Source of the DNA: Pectobacterium actinidiae
GTDB taxonomy: Bacteria; Pseudomonadota; Gammaproteobacteria; Enterobacterales; Enterobacteriaceae
Assembly (NCBI RefSeq): GCF_000803315.1
Contig: NZ_JRMH01000002.1
Location: 372,001 to 436,000, forward strand
Direction of reading: 5' to 3'
Length of the DNA: 64,000 nucleotides
The notes under the pieces are model-generated. The model made no database searches and was not told the origin of the DNA. It worked only from the letters and a program-made list of their open reading frames with translations. Made by a program: the position numbers and the translations under genes. Every line of letters starts with the position of its first letter. Position 1 is the stretch's first letter. Shown here piece by piece: positions 9,376 to 16,060 of this stretch.

Positions 9376-10710
9376 TTACTTCGTCGACTGCTCAAAGCGA
9401 CGCAGCAGCGCGTTACCGCGTTCTACCGCGCTATCCAACGCCTGCTGTGGCGTCTTCTTACCTGTCCATACGCTTTCTAATTCTTCATCCACAACGGTAC
9501 GAATTTGCGGCATGTTGCCCAAACGCAGACCTTTGGTGAACGGCAACGGCGGCTTGTTCAACATCTGACGCGTGGCGATATCCGCACCTGGGTTTTTCTC
9601 GTAGAAGCCCTGCTTCTGCGTCAACTCATACGCCGCGGTGGTGATCGGCAGGTAACCGGTTTTCTGGTGCCATTCGGCAGCATTTTCCGGCTCAGCCAGG
9701 AACTTCATAAACTCAGCAACGCCTTTGTAGGTCGCGGCATCTTTGCCGCCCATCACCCACAGGCTGGCTCCGCCGATAATGGCGTTCTGCGGTGCGCCTT
9801 TCGCATCGGCGTCATACGGCATCATGCCAACGCCGTAGTTGAACTTGGCGTGTTCGCGAATATTCGCCAGCGAACCGGAAGAGGCCGTGGTGATGGCGCA
9901 ATCGCCGTTGTAGAACTTCTCAGTCGGCTCATCCTTGCGCCCGAAATAGGTAAAGTCACCCTTTTTGTTCATGTCCTGCAACAGCTGGATGTGTTTGACC
10001 TGCGTTGGCTTGTTGAATTCCAGTACCGCATCGGTGCCGTCAAAGCCATTGTTCTTGGTCGCAACAGGCAGACCGTGCCAGGCGCTAAAGTTTTCAATCT
10101 GAATCCAGCCCTGCCAGCCGCTGGCGTAGCCGCACTTCATCCCAGCCGCACGCAGTTTGGCGGTGTACTCAGCCATCTGCTGCCAGGTTTTCGGCGGTTG
10201 TTCAGGGTCTAAACCCGCCTTCTTGAAAGCATCTTTGTTGTAGTACAGCACCGGCGTGGAGCTATTAAACGGCTGCGACAGCAAGTGGCCGCTCTTCGCA
10301 TCGGTGTAATAACCGGAGACGGTCGGCACAAACACCGACTCATCGAAAGTAATGCCTGACTCTTTGAAGACTTCATAGACGGGCTTGATGGCTTTACTTG
10401 CCATCATGGTAGCCGTACCCACTTCATAAACCTGCAAAATGGCAGGCGCATTCCCCGCGCGGTAAGCCGCAATGCCCGCAGCCAGATTCTGTTCGTAATT
10501 GCCTTTGTAGACCGGCACAATTTTTACATCGCTGTGTGCTTGATTAAAACGGTCAGCCAGAGCATTCACTTCTTTCCCTAACTCGCCTTCCATGGAGTGC
10601 CAGAAAGGAATTTCTGTCGCGGCCTGCGCACTGGCGCTCATCAGCGCGAATGCCACACACGCCGCAGCGGTGCGAATAGCATGTGTTTTACGAATTGTGT
10701 TGTTGAACAT
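9376..10710 (-). CDS. ugpB: Periplasmic sn-glycerol-3-phosphate-binding protein UgpB
   Basis: 444 residues; I start it at the ATG at 10710, not the in-frame TTG five codons upstream, because AGGAG lies eight bases before this ATG and overlaps the longer version. Signal peptide with a core around [11 protein letters not shown] and cut after AQA, then [15 protein letters not shown], the characteristic start of mature UgpB. It delivers glycerol-3-phosphate and glycerophosphodiesters to UgpAEC. First gene of the operon; two Pho boxes upstream show that it belongs to the phosphate-starvation regulon. Confidence 0.96.
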   Translation of the reverse strand: MFNNTIRKTHAIRTAAACVAFALMSASAQAATEIPFWHSMEGELGKEVNALADRFNQAHSDVKIVPVYKGNYEQNLAAGIAAYRAGNAPAILQVYEVGTATMMASKAIKPVYEVFKESGITFDESVFVPTVSGYYTDAKSGHLLSQPFNSSTPVLYYNKDAFKKAGLDPEQPPKTWQQMAEYTAKLRAAGMKCGYASGWQGWIQIENFSAWHGLPVATKNNGFDGTDAVLEFNKPTQVKHIQLLQDMNKKGDFTYFGRKDEPTEKFYNGDCAITTASSGSLANIREHAKFNYGVGMMPYDADAKGAPQNAIIGGASLWVMGGKDAATYKGVAEFMKFLAEPENAAEWHQKTGYLPITTAAYELTQKQGFYEKNPGADIATRQMLNKPPLPFTKGLRLGNMPQIRTVVDEELESVWTGKKTPQQALDSAVERGNALLRRFEQSTK

Positions 10711-10772
10711 GCCTGTCTCCTGCAATCAATTAAATGCGCCATCATCACGGCGTTTTTTATGCGAAGGTAAAC

Positions 10773-10792
10773 ATGACATGAGCGTATGACAG
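10773..10792 (-). promoter_or_regulatory. Probable PhoB box, ugpB-proximal
   Basis: On the minus strand CTGTCATACGCTCATGTCAT: one exact CTGTCAT half followed by an ATGTCAT half, spaced six bases instead of the canonical four. About 65-80 bases before the ugpB ATG. Weaker than the upstream box, but tandem boxes are usual in Pho promoters, including ugp of E. coli. Confidence 0.6.
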
Positions 10793-10807
10793 AAAAATAA
10801 CTGGAAG

Positions 10808-10825
10808 ATGACGGGAAAGTGACAG
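10808..10825 (-). promoter_or_regulatory. PhoB box upstream of ugpB
   Basis: On the minus strand CTGTCACTTTCCCGTCAT: two seven-base halves (CTGTCAC and CCGTCAT) separated by four bases, matching the PhoB consensus CTGTCAT-N4-CTGTCAT with two mismatches. It predicts induction of ugpBAECQ by phosphate limitation. Confidence 0.75.
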
Positions 10826-10878
10826 AGGGAGAAGGTCTTCTTATTGGCTACTAAGTAGGCTGTTCTGTGCTACCATTT

Positions 10879-10895
10879 GTGTTAATAGATAACAC
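10879..10895. promoter_or_regulatory. Palindromic operator candidate of the parDE pair
   Basis: GTGTTA-ATAGA-TAACAC, a perfect six-base inverted repeat immediately upstream of the AGGAGG ribosome site of the antitoxin gene. ParD-type antitoxins bind such palindromes to repress their own operon, so this is the likely operator. Confidence 0.55.
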
Positions 10896-10906
10896 AGGAG
10901 GTTTTT

Positions 10907-11149
10907 ATGCCTAGAACGACAAGTATTACGATCGGCGAACAACTGGATGATTTTGTCTCCAAATTAATAGATAGCGGTCGCTATAGTTCTACCAGTGAAG
11001 TCATCAGGTCAGCACTTCGTCTTCTTGAACAACAAGAATCCAAAACAGAGGCTCTGAAAAAAGCGATTTATGCAGGGGAGCAAAGTGGAGAAAGTTCGTT
11101 GACGCTGCGTGAAATTGCAGCAAAAAAGAAGCGCGAACGGAATGTATAA
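10907..11149 (+). CDS. parD: ParD-like type II antitoxin
   Basis: 80 residues. N-terminal ribbon-helix-helix (PRTTSITIGEQLDDFVSKLIDSGRYSSTSEVIRSALRLLE in outline: beta strand, helix with GRYSS turn, second helix), then a charged C-terminal tail that neutralises the toxin. The motif GRYSSTSEVIRSALRLLE is the hallmark of the ParD/CC2985 family. Strong AGGAGG ribosome site seven bases before the ATG. It overlaps the toxin gene by eight bases. Start of an accessory block inserted after ugpB. Confidence 0.93.
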   Translation: MPRTTSITIGEQLDDFVSKLIDSGRYSSTSEVIRSALRLLEQQESKTEALKKAIYAGEQSGESSLTLREIAAKKKRERNV

Positions 11150-11435
11150 ACTCTCTAATCTTGCAGCAGAAGATTTCGCAGGCATCTTTGAGTACACATT
11201 GATCAACTACGGCATCAGTCAGGCTGACAATTATACAGAGTCGCTAGAGAATACGCTGATTCTGCTAACAGAATCCCCTTATATAGGCCAAGAGTACCCT
11301 GAAATTAGCCAGGGTGTGCGCCGATTCGATCATAGGCAACACGCTATTTTCTACCGCATACGAGAAGAAGATCTTCTTATCATCCGAATCCTGCATCAGC
11401 AAATGGAACCTATGTGCCACTTTTTTGATATTTAA
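11142..11435 (+). CDS. parE: ParE/RelE-superfamily toxin
   Basis: 97 residues; I start it at the ATG at 11142, inside the antitoxin gene, because this gives the conserved beginning MYKLSNLAAEDFAGIFEYT of ParE toxins; a longer version has no such match. The fold elements of the RelE/ParE family are visible: two N-terminal helices, then YIGQEYPEISQGVRRFDHRQHAIFYRIREEDLLIIRILHQQMEP as the central sheet, including the R-x-F-H and I-RILHQ motifs. ParE toxins of this family poison DNA gyrase. Overlap with parD implies coupling. Whether it is active cannot be told from sequence. Confidence 0.92.
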   Translation: MYKLSNLAAEDFAGIFEYTLINYGISQADNYTESLENTLILLTESPYIGQEYPEISQGVRRFDHRQHAIFYRIREEDLLIIRILHQQMEPMCHFFDI

Positions 11436-11442
11436 AAAGTGG

Positions 11443-11520
11443 CTAAATAAGGATGTATTCAATCAATAGCATACCACCAAGAACAATTATCAGTAATGGC
11501 TCCGGTGCTGTTATTCCCAT
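11443..11520 (-). pseudogene. Truncated start of a TacT-type GNAT toxin
   Basis: An ATG overlapping the last codons of the tacA-like gene opens a 25-codon frame that begins MGITAPEPLL and then reads into unrelated hydrophobic sequence ending at TAG. GNAT toxins of the TacT family begin with MG..TAPEPL and start in exactly this overlapping position behind TacA antitoxins. Only the first ten or so residues are recognisable. The rest of the roughly 160-residue acetyltransferase is absent; the convergent parE gene ends eight bases beyond the stop. Read as a remnant left by a deletion or replacement, not a functional gene. Confidence 0.6.
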
Positions 11521-11795
11521 GGAGATTTGCGGCTCATCAGCTCGTTAATGCGAGCCTGGCGCTCTGCGGTGATAGGTGCATCCAACTCGGCCAAAAATTC
11601 GTCAAACTGTTCGTTGTCCAGAATAAACAAACGTTGATCAAACAAAATGTACTGCGCCTCGCGACAGGCGGCTTCAAGCATAAAATCGGTACGTGATTTT
11701 GACACAAGGTTTGCAGCCATATCGATCAAGTCCCGCTGGGAGGCTTTGGCCCGAATAGTGATTCGCGCCTCTTTAGTTACCGGTTTCATCATCAT
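11511..11795 (-). CDS. Orphan TacA-like (DUF1778) antitoxin
   Basis: 94 residues. N-terminal ribbon-helix-helix (EARITIRAKASQRDLIDMAANLVSKSRTDFML) followed by the TacA toxin-binding tail LDNEQFDEFLAELDAP. This family normally pairs with a downstream GNAT acetyltransferase toxin that blocks charged tRNAs. Here the toxin is missing beyond its first codons (see 11443-11520), so the antitoxin is solitary. It converges on the parDE pair. It may still repress its own promoter or act as anti-addiction against a TacT carried elsewhere; both are inference. Confidence 0.88.
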   Translation of the reverse strand: MMMKPVTKEARITIRAKASQRDLIDMAANLVSKSRTDFMLEAACREAQYILFDQRLFILDNEQFDEFLAELDAPITAERQARINELMSRKSPWE

Positions 11796-12107
11796 GCCTG
11801 TGTAGTGAATCTCTCTACAACCCTACATGAAGTGTACAAAATGCCACACACCGGAACATCACCCATACATTCAAACGCACTGAATGCTCAGATCAGGGCT
11901 ATTTTCGTATGACATCAACGATAACGGTTTTAGGATCGTTGATGATTCCTATGCTACACGTCTCTGACATCGTTCCCCCAATCATCACGAATTATCATAT
12001 AGAAGCAGTGAGGTCACAAAAGATACATTATTTAGTCATGAAAAATAAATACAATAATGAGAAATTACGAACATGAGGAGTCATGAATAAAGAGAAAAGG
12101 ATTTTCT
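11796..12107. other. AT-rich intergenic region between tacA-like gene and fic gene
   Basis: About 310 bases that must hold the divergent promoters of the antitoxin and the Fic cassette. The main feature is a ten-base inverted repeat at 11913-11944. Two very short frames precede fic: 12 codons at 12038-12076 and 16 codons at 12083-12133, the second overlapping the fic start. They could be leader peptides but have poor ribosome sites. Confidence 0.5.
11913..11944. promoter_or_regulatory. Perfect 10-bp inverted repeat upstream of the Fic cassette
   Basis: CATCAACGAT, a 12-base spacer, then ATCGTTGATG: perfect ten-base arms. It lies about 165 bases before the fic ATG and 118 bases upstream of the antitoxin start. 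Arms and spacing fit a dimeric repressor or activator site better than a terminator, as there is no T tract. The cognate regulator is unknown. Confidence 0.5.
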
Positions 12108-12899
12108 ATGGAAAATTATATTGTCGACGGTAATATCATTCGTGTTCATCAGTGCCTGTATCCATCCCTTCATAATATTAGCGAAGAATCTCATCAAAAA
12201 ATACAAGAAGGTATGTTCAAACTTCGCTTAGGAAAAAATAAAAATGGATGCTATGAGATATTCTTGGAGAATGTTAATAAACACATTGATAATAATCAAC
12301 TGGATGTTCTACAGCACCGCCTGAGTTCCTATATAGATAAAAAAATTATTTCTAGTGATAGAAAATATAGCATAGATGAAGTCAATATTTATAAATATCA
12401 GAACTGTGAACTCAGATCGTTCTTATATAATGATGAAAGTTTTTTATCCTTTATTGAGTCTATTGGTGGGTATTTCAGAACACAGGGGAATAAAATTAGA
12501 ACAAAAAACATCAGGACAGTACCTGAACCAGATGGTAGTTACACAGAGTATATTAATGCAACAATGGTCATAAATGAATTAAGTAAACTACGTCAATTCA
12601 TAAAAACATATCAAACGGTAAATCCATTATTCTGTGCTATTGTCGCGTCTGTCAGTATTCTTTGCATCCATCCTTTGGCTGATGGTAACGGAAGATTATC
12701 ACGGTTCATTTTCAATCTTATTCTAGAGCGTTCTAGTAATAATTATATTCCTCTTACGGAGCTATGTCATGCAGCCCGTAGTGGATATGTGTTGAGCATG
12801 CGAGAAGCTATGCTTTTCTCTGAATGGGATAGCGCGGTGCATTTTTATTGTGCTTGCCTCTCCCTAGCCATTGGATGGAGTGAACTAAGTAGTATGTGA
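12108..12899 (+). CDS. Fic-domain protein, candidate peptide nucleotidyltransferase
   Basis: 263 residues. The Fic signature HPLADGNGRLSR occupies residues 188-199, agreeing with HPFx(D/E)GNGRxxR except Leu for Phe; the catalytic His, acidic residue, GNGR anion-hole loop and second Arg are all there, so the protein should be able to transfer a nucleotide or phosphate moiety. The N-terminal 110 residues are not recognised. I see no canonical (S/T)xxxE(G/N) inhibitory helix. Ribosome site AAAGGA lies eight bases upstream. The gene is strikingly AT-rich with many AGA and ATA codons, unlike the flanking core genes. The next gene is a 30-residue peptide, then an ABC exporter, all in one direction, so the likely target is that peptide (inference). 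A free-standing Fic toxin is the alternative. Confidence 0.85.
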   Translation: MENYIVDGNIIRVHQCLYPSLHNISEESHQKIQEGMFKLRLGKNKNGCYEIFLENVNKHIDNNQLDVLQHRLSSYIDKKIISSDRKYSIDEVNIYKYQNCELRSFLYNDESFLSFIESIGGYFRTQGNKIRTKNIRTVPEPDGSYTEYINATMVINELSKLRQFIKTYQTVNPLFCAIVASVSILCIHPLADGNGRLSRFIFNLILERSSNNYIPLTELCHAARSGYVLSMREAMLFSEWDSAVHFYCACLSLAIGWSELSSM

Positions 12900-12947
12900 T
12901 ATATCATTACATACTTTATAGTTTACTTTCAGTGAAAAGGAATAATT

Positions 12948-13040
12948 ATGTTAAGCGAAAAAGATCTAATCCTAATTAAAAGCACCACAATGACCGATAC
13001 TCAGGATGATAAAATTGATCCTATATTTGGATTAAACTAA
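12948..13040 (+). CDS. 30-residue peptide, candidate exported ribosomal peptide precursor
   Basis: A short frame of 30 codons with an AAGGA ribosome site six bases before its ATG, 48 bases after fic and about 95 bases before the ABC exporter. The product starts MLSEKD, has a short hydrophobic stretch (LILI), then a Ser/Thr-rich and Asp/Gln-rich centre (residues 12-21 contain one Ser and four Thr), and ends IFGLN. No Cys, net acidic. Thr, Ser and the C-terminal Asn are possible modification points. No double-Gly leader motif is visible. Supported by position, ribosome site and clean stop; no homologue recognised. It could be a chance frame, but the context fits a precursor for Fic modification and export. 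Confidence 0.6.
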   Translation: MLSEKDLILIKSTTMTDTQDDKIDPIFGLN

Positions 13041-13094
13041 TTTTAGTTCAGATTGGGTTTCATCCACAGTATTCTGATGAAATAAAATATCTAT

Positions 13095-13110
13095 GACGTG
13101 GGCCCGCGTC
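13095..13110. repeat. GC-rich near-palindrome before the exporter gene
   Basis: GACGTGGGCCCGCGTC: eight-base arms meeting in the centre with only one wobble pair, in otherwise AT-rich DNA, 25 bases before the exporter ATG. No T tract follows, so it is not an obvious terminator. It may fold in the mRNA near the exporter ribosome site, or be a protein site. Confidence 0.45.
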
Positions 13111-13134
13111 ATAATTTATCATTGGGTTAATAAC

Positions 13135-14892
13135 ATGAAAAAATTTGCGTTTATCGTTTCCTACTTCGGAGGTATCGCATCACAAAGTATCAAGAGGCAG
13201 TTTGTTTTTATTGCGTTAACCTCATTCTTATCCACCATCATCATTTCATTCCAGCCGGTTATTATGGCCAAACTGGTCAGCGTAATCGAACAACCTGGCT
13301 CAGATCTTTCCGTCGCGCTGTCGGCTCTGGCGCTCAGCTATATCGTCCTGATGTGTCTAAGAAAGCTATCCTCCGCAATAATTATTATCATGATGATCTC
13401 ACTGAGAAACAAACTGGTCATCATGTTGAGCGACCACTATCTGAAAAATATTTTTCACGGATACAAAATAAAAGAGAATGAAAACACAGGCGATATCACT
13501 CAGCGCCTGAATCAGGCATCTGATGAGTTATCAACGGTTTTACGTAATACCGTACATAATTTTCTCCCACCGTTGCTGCAATTAACTTTCAGTATTATCG
13601 TTATTATTTTTCACGAGAGTTATGTAGTGGCAATATTATTCTGCATTTACTTCGGTCTCTATTTTTTAGTCAAGGGTAAATTTAATAGCCAGATCGTTAT
13701 GCTGTATAACGATTTTTACGGCACATCGGTAAAAAAATATAGCGTTATTACCGATAGTGTTAAAAACATCGGCGCCGCCAGAGCATGTAATTCCTATCCT
13801 TTTCTGTTTGCTCGCTATGAAGCATTATTAAACACCATTGAAGGCAAACACGCCAGCCTGCTACGGGAGGATGTGAAATTCCTGGTTGCCGAATCCTGCC
13901 TGAACGTACTTTTCTTTGGAGCGGCCTTTTTATTTTCACTTTATCAGGCGCTCCATCAGCAAATTTCACTGGGGCATTTTGTAATGATATCCTCCTATAT
14001 TATTCTTTTGTCCGGACCGCTGGAAAGTATTGGGGCAATGTACACAGCACTCATGAAATCCACAGAGTCGCTTAACGGTTTCATTAAGGACATCAGGCTG
14101 CCACGGGAACATATCTTTTCTGAACGTTCTCAGGCCGGAGAATCCGTCGCGCTTACGCTCTCCGACGTGACATTTCACTATCAGGGTGCCACCTCACCCG
14201 CCGTTGAGCATTTTAGCCTGAACATCTCCGGTCCTGGTTTTATTACGCTGACGGGAACCAGCGGCTCAGGGAAAAGTACACTGGCCAAATTAATCGCCGG
14301 TGAAATCAACCCGACAGCCGGAAGTATACGGCTCAACGGCCGGGATCTCAGGAATATGACAGCAGAAGATCTGGCCGGCACGCTTTACCACGTTTCGCAG
14401 AATGACGGAATATTCATGGATACCCTGCGATTTAATCTGCAAATCGCCTGTCCCGGCGCGTCCGATCCACAGCTCATCGATGCTTTAAACTTAGCGAGAC
14501 TGGACGATCTTCAATATGATGAAGGAACCGATATTCTCGATATGGTTATCGGCGACGGCGGATTAACCCTGTCAGGAGGGCAGCGGCAACGCTTATCCCT
14601 CGCCCGACTCTTCCTACGCGAGCCGAATATTATTATTCTGGATGAGGTCACCTCAGCGCTGGATGTGATAAATGAAATCAAGGTGATAGAAAATATCAAA
14701 AGCCGTTTTCCAACAGCCATTATTCTCAGCATCAGCCACCGCTATACAACATTCCATTTTTCCGATGAAATCCTTGTTCTCTCCCGCGAAGGCCTGGCTG
14801 ACCGCGGGAGGCTAACCGTGTTACGGGAGCGGTGCCCTTATATCCGTTCTGTGATGCAGAATGCTGCCGATGCAGAAGCCGCTGCGGTATAA
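13135..14892 (+). CDS. Peptide-type ABC exporter (fused membrane and ATPase domains)
   Basis: 585 residues from the ATG at 13135 (an in-frame ATG 14 codons earlier has no ribosome site). Residues 1-310 form six membrane helices of the type I exporter fold; residues about 340-575 are the ATPase: Walker A GTSGSGKST at 374-382, signature [14 protein letters not shown] from 479, Walker B IIILDEV with Asp503/Glu504, and the switch His in SISHRYTT. There is no N-terminal C39 peptidase, so it would export without processing a double-Gly leader, as McjD-type microcin exporters do. It follows the fic and 30-residue peptide genes and is the likely export and self-immunity pump of the cassette. Base composition rises from AT-rich at the 5' end to core-like at the 3' end. 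Confidence 0.88.
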   Translation: MKKFAFIVSYFGGIASQSIKRQFVFIALTSFLSTIIISFQPVIMAKLVSVIEQPGSDLSVALSALALSYIVLMCLRKLSSAIIIIMMISLRNKLVIMLSDHYLKNIFHGYKIKENENTGDITQRLNQASDELSTVLRNTVHNFLPPLLQLTFSIIVIIFHESYVVAILFCIYFGLYFLVKGKFNSQIVMLYNDFYGTSVKKYSVITDSVKNIGAARACNSYPFLFARYEALLNTIEGKHASLLREDVKFLVAESCLNVLFFGAAFLFSLYQALHQQISLGHFVMISSYIILLSGPLESIGAMYTALMKSTESLNGFIKDIRLPREHIFSERSQAGESVALTLSDVTFHYQGATSPAVEHFSLNISGPGFITLTGTSGSGKSTLAKLIAGEINPTAGSIRLNGRDLRNMTAEDLAGTLYHVSQNDGIFMDTLRFNLQIACPGASDPQLIDALNLARLDDLQYDEGTDILDMVIGDGGLTLSGGQRQRLSLARLFLREPNIIILDEVTSALDVINEIKVIENIKSRFPTAIILSISHRYTTFHFSDEILVLSREGLADRGRLTVLRERCPYIRSVMQNAADAEAAAV

Positions 14893-14976
14893 GGGTATAT
14901 GGCGATTCTGACCCGTGGCGGCGTGCTATTCTGGCGGGGACATTGTCAGAACAACATAATCCCGAGCCCCTCCCCC

Positions 14977-15738
14977 TCATCCCGCCACCAGCACCTCAAC
15001 ACCCATTTTGCTTAGCGCTTCTTTGGCTGCGGCAGGAAGGCCGTCGTCGGTGATGATGCTGTCGAATACATTGAGCGGCGTGGCAAGGTGGGTGGCGATG
15101 CGGCCGTATTTTGAGGTGTCGCACAGCAGGACGCGTTTTCTGCTGGCTTCCACCGCCGCGCGTTTCACCACAACTTTGTCTTCATTCGGCGTGGACAGTC
15201 CACGCAGGCTCCATGAGGAGGCGGAGATAAATGCAATATCAATAAACAGGTTGCGCAGAGACTGAGCCACCGCCTCACCGATACAGGAACGATTTTCCCG
15301 ACACAACGTGCCGCCAGTATGGATCATGCGGCACTGGCTGGACTCAATGAGAAAAGCGGCAATCGCAAAATCATTAGTGACAATCAGGAGATCGTCACGT
15401 TCGGCCAGCTCGCGCGCCAGCGATAGCGTCGTGGTGCCCGCATCCAGATAAACGCAGCTATTGAACGGGATATGCTGCGCCGCCAGCTTGCCAATCGCCT
15501 CTTTCTGCTGGCTGAACATCACCGATTTATCCTGATGCGACGGCTCAATCGCCAGCCGTTCAGGCGAGCGCACGCCACCGGAGACGCTCAGCAACAGGCC
15601 GTCCTGCTCCAGCTTTTGCACATCGCGCCGCACCGTCATGTGCGACACGCCCAGCCGTTCGGTCAGTTCGTTAATACTGACTGCGCCGCGCTCGGCGATG
15701 AGCGCCAGAATCTGTTGATGACGTTCTACTGGAATCAC
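14977..15738 (-). CDS. ygbI: DeoR-family regulator of threonate genes (YgbI-like)
   Basis: 253 residues from a GTG at 15738, which gives the standard beginning IPVERHQQILALI; an in-frame ATG at 15816 adds 26 residues of unusual sequence with no ribosome site. N-terminal winged helix with the DeoR signature (SINELTERLGVSHMTVRRDVQKLEQDGLL in outline) and a C-terminal sugar-phosphate isomerase-like effector domain (VYLDAGTTTLSLARELA, IHTGGTLC, CDTSKYGR). It is divergent from the ltnD-otnK-otnC-otnI operon, the arrangement of ygbI in E. coli, so it probably represses that operon and responds to a phosphorylated intermediate. Confidence 0.9.
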   Translation of the reverse strand: MIPVERHQQILALIAERGAVSINELTERLGVSHMTVRRDVQKLEQDGLLLSVSGGVRSPERLAIEPSHQDKSVMFSQQKEAIGKLAAQHIPFNSCVYLDAGTTTLSLARELAERDDLLIVTNDFAIAAFLIESSQCRMIHTGGTLCRENRSCIGEAVAQSLRNLFIDIAFISASSWSLRGLSTPNEDKVVVKRAAVEASRKRVLLCDTSKYGRIATHLATPLNVFDSIITDDGLPAAAKEALSKMGVEVLVAG

Positions 15739-16060
15739 GCTGTCCGTTCCCTGTTTGATTACGCTGGTTTGATAAATATTGTGAGAAACACCCTGCTTGA
15801 TGACGATAATTATCATAAATTCACGTCATAAACCACGCCAGACGTGACAACCTTTATCATCGCTCAATGTCAAAAAAGAAATAATCACATGATAAATAAA
15901 GACAATTGAGGAAATCATTTTCCTGGCTCGGTTCCGTCACACTGAAGCATCACGATCTCAATGTTAATTTATGTGATAAAAATCACCATAATTTGTTCTG
16001 ATAGTCCTTATATTTAACACCAGAGAACAAAAAATCACTAATTTTAACAAGGTAACTACG
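15739..16060. other. Divergent control region ygbI / ltnD
   Basis: About 320 AT-rich bases between the divergent regulator and ltnD operon. It holds a CRP-like site at 15972-15987. No other clear operator repeat was found by eye. Confidence 0.5.
15972..15987 (+). promoter_or_regulatory. Probable CRP site upstream of ltnD
   Basis: TGTGA-TAAAAA-TCACC, one mismatch from the CRP core TGTGA-N6-TCACA, about 75-90 bases before the ltnD ATG. It fits catabolite control of a carbon-source operon. Confidence 0.65.

Noticed and set aside
9505..10212. 235-codon plus-strand frame opposite ugpB
   Set aside because: Shadow of the GC-rich third positions of ugpB; composition rich in Arg, His and Gly with no domain.
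12038..12133. Two very short frames (12 and 16 codons) before fic
   Set aside because: Ribosome sites absent or badly spaced; could be leader peptides but evidence is too thin to call genes.
13095..13110. GC palindrome as a rho-independent terminator
   Set aside because: Zero to four-base loop and no following T tract.
12108..14892. Lasso-peptide cluster
   Set aside because: The exporter resembles McjD-type pumps, but no McjB-like protease or McjC-like cyclase is present, and the peptide lacks the usual Gly/Cys-acidic ring pattern.
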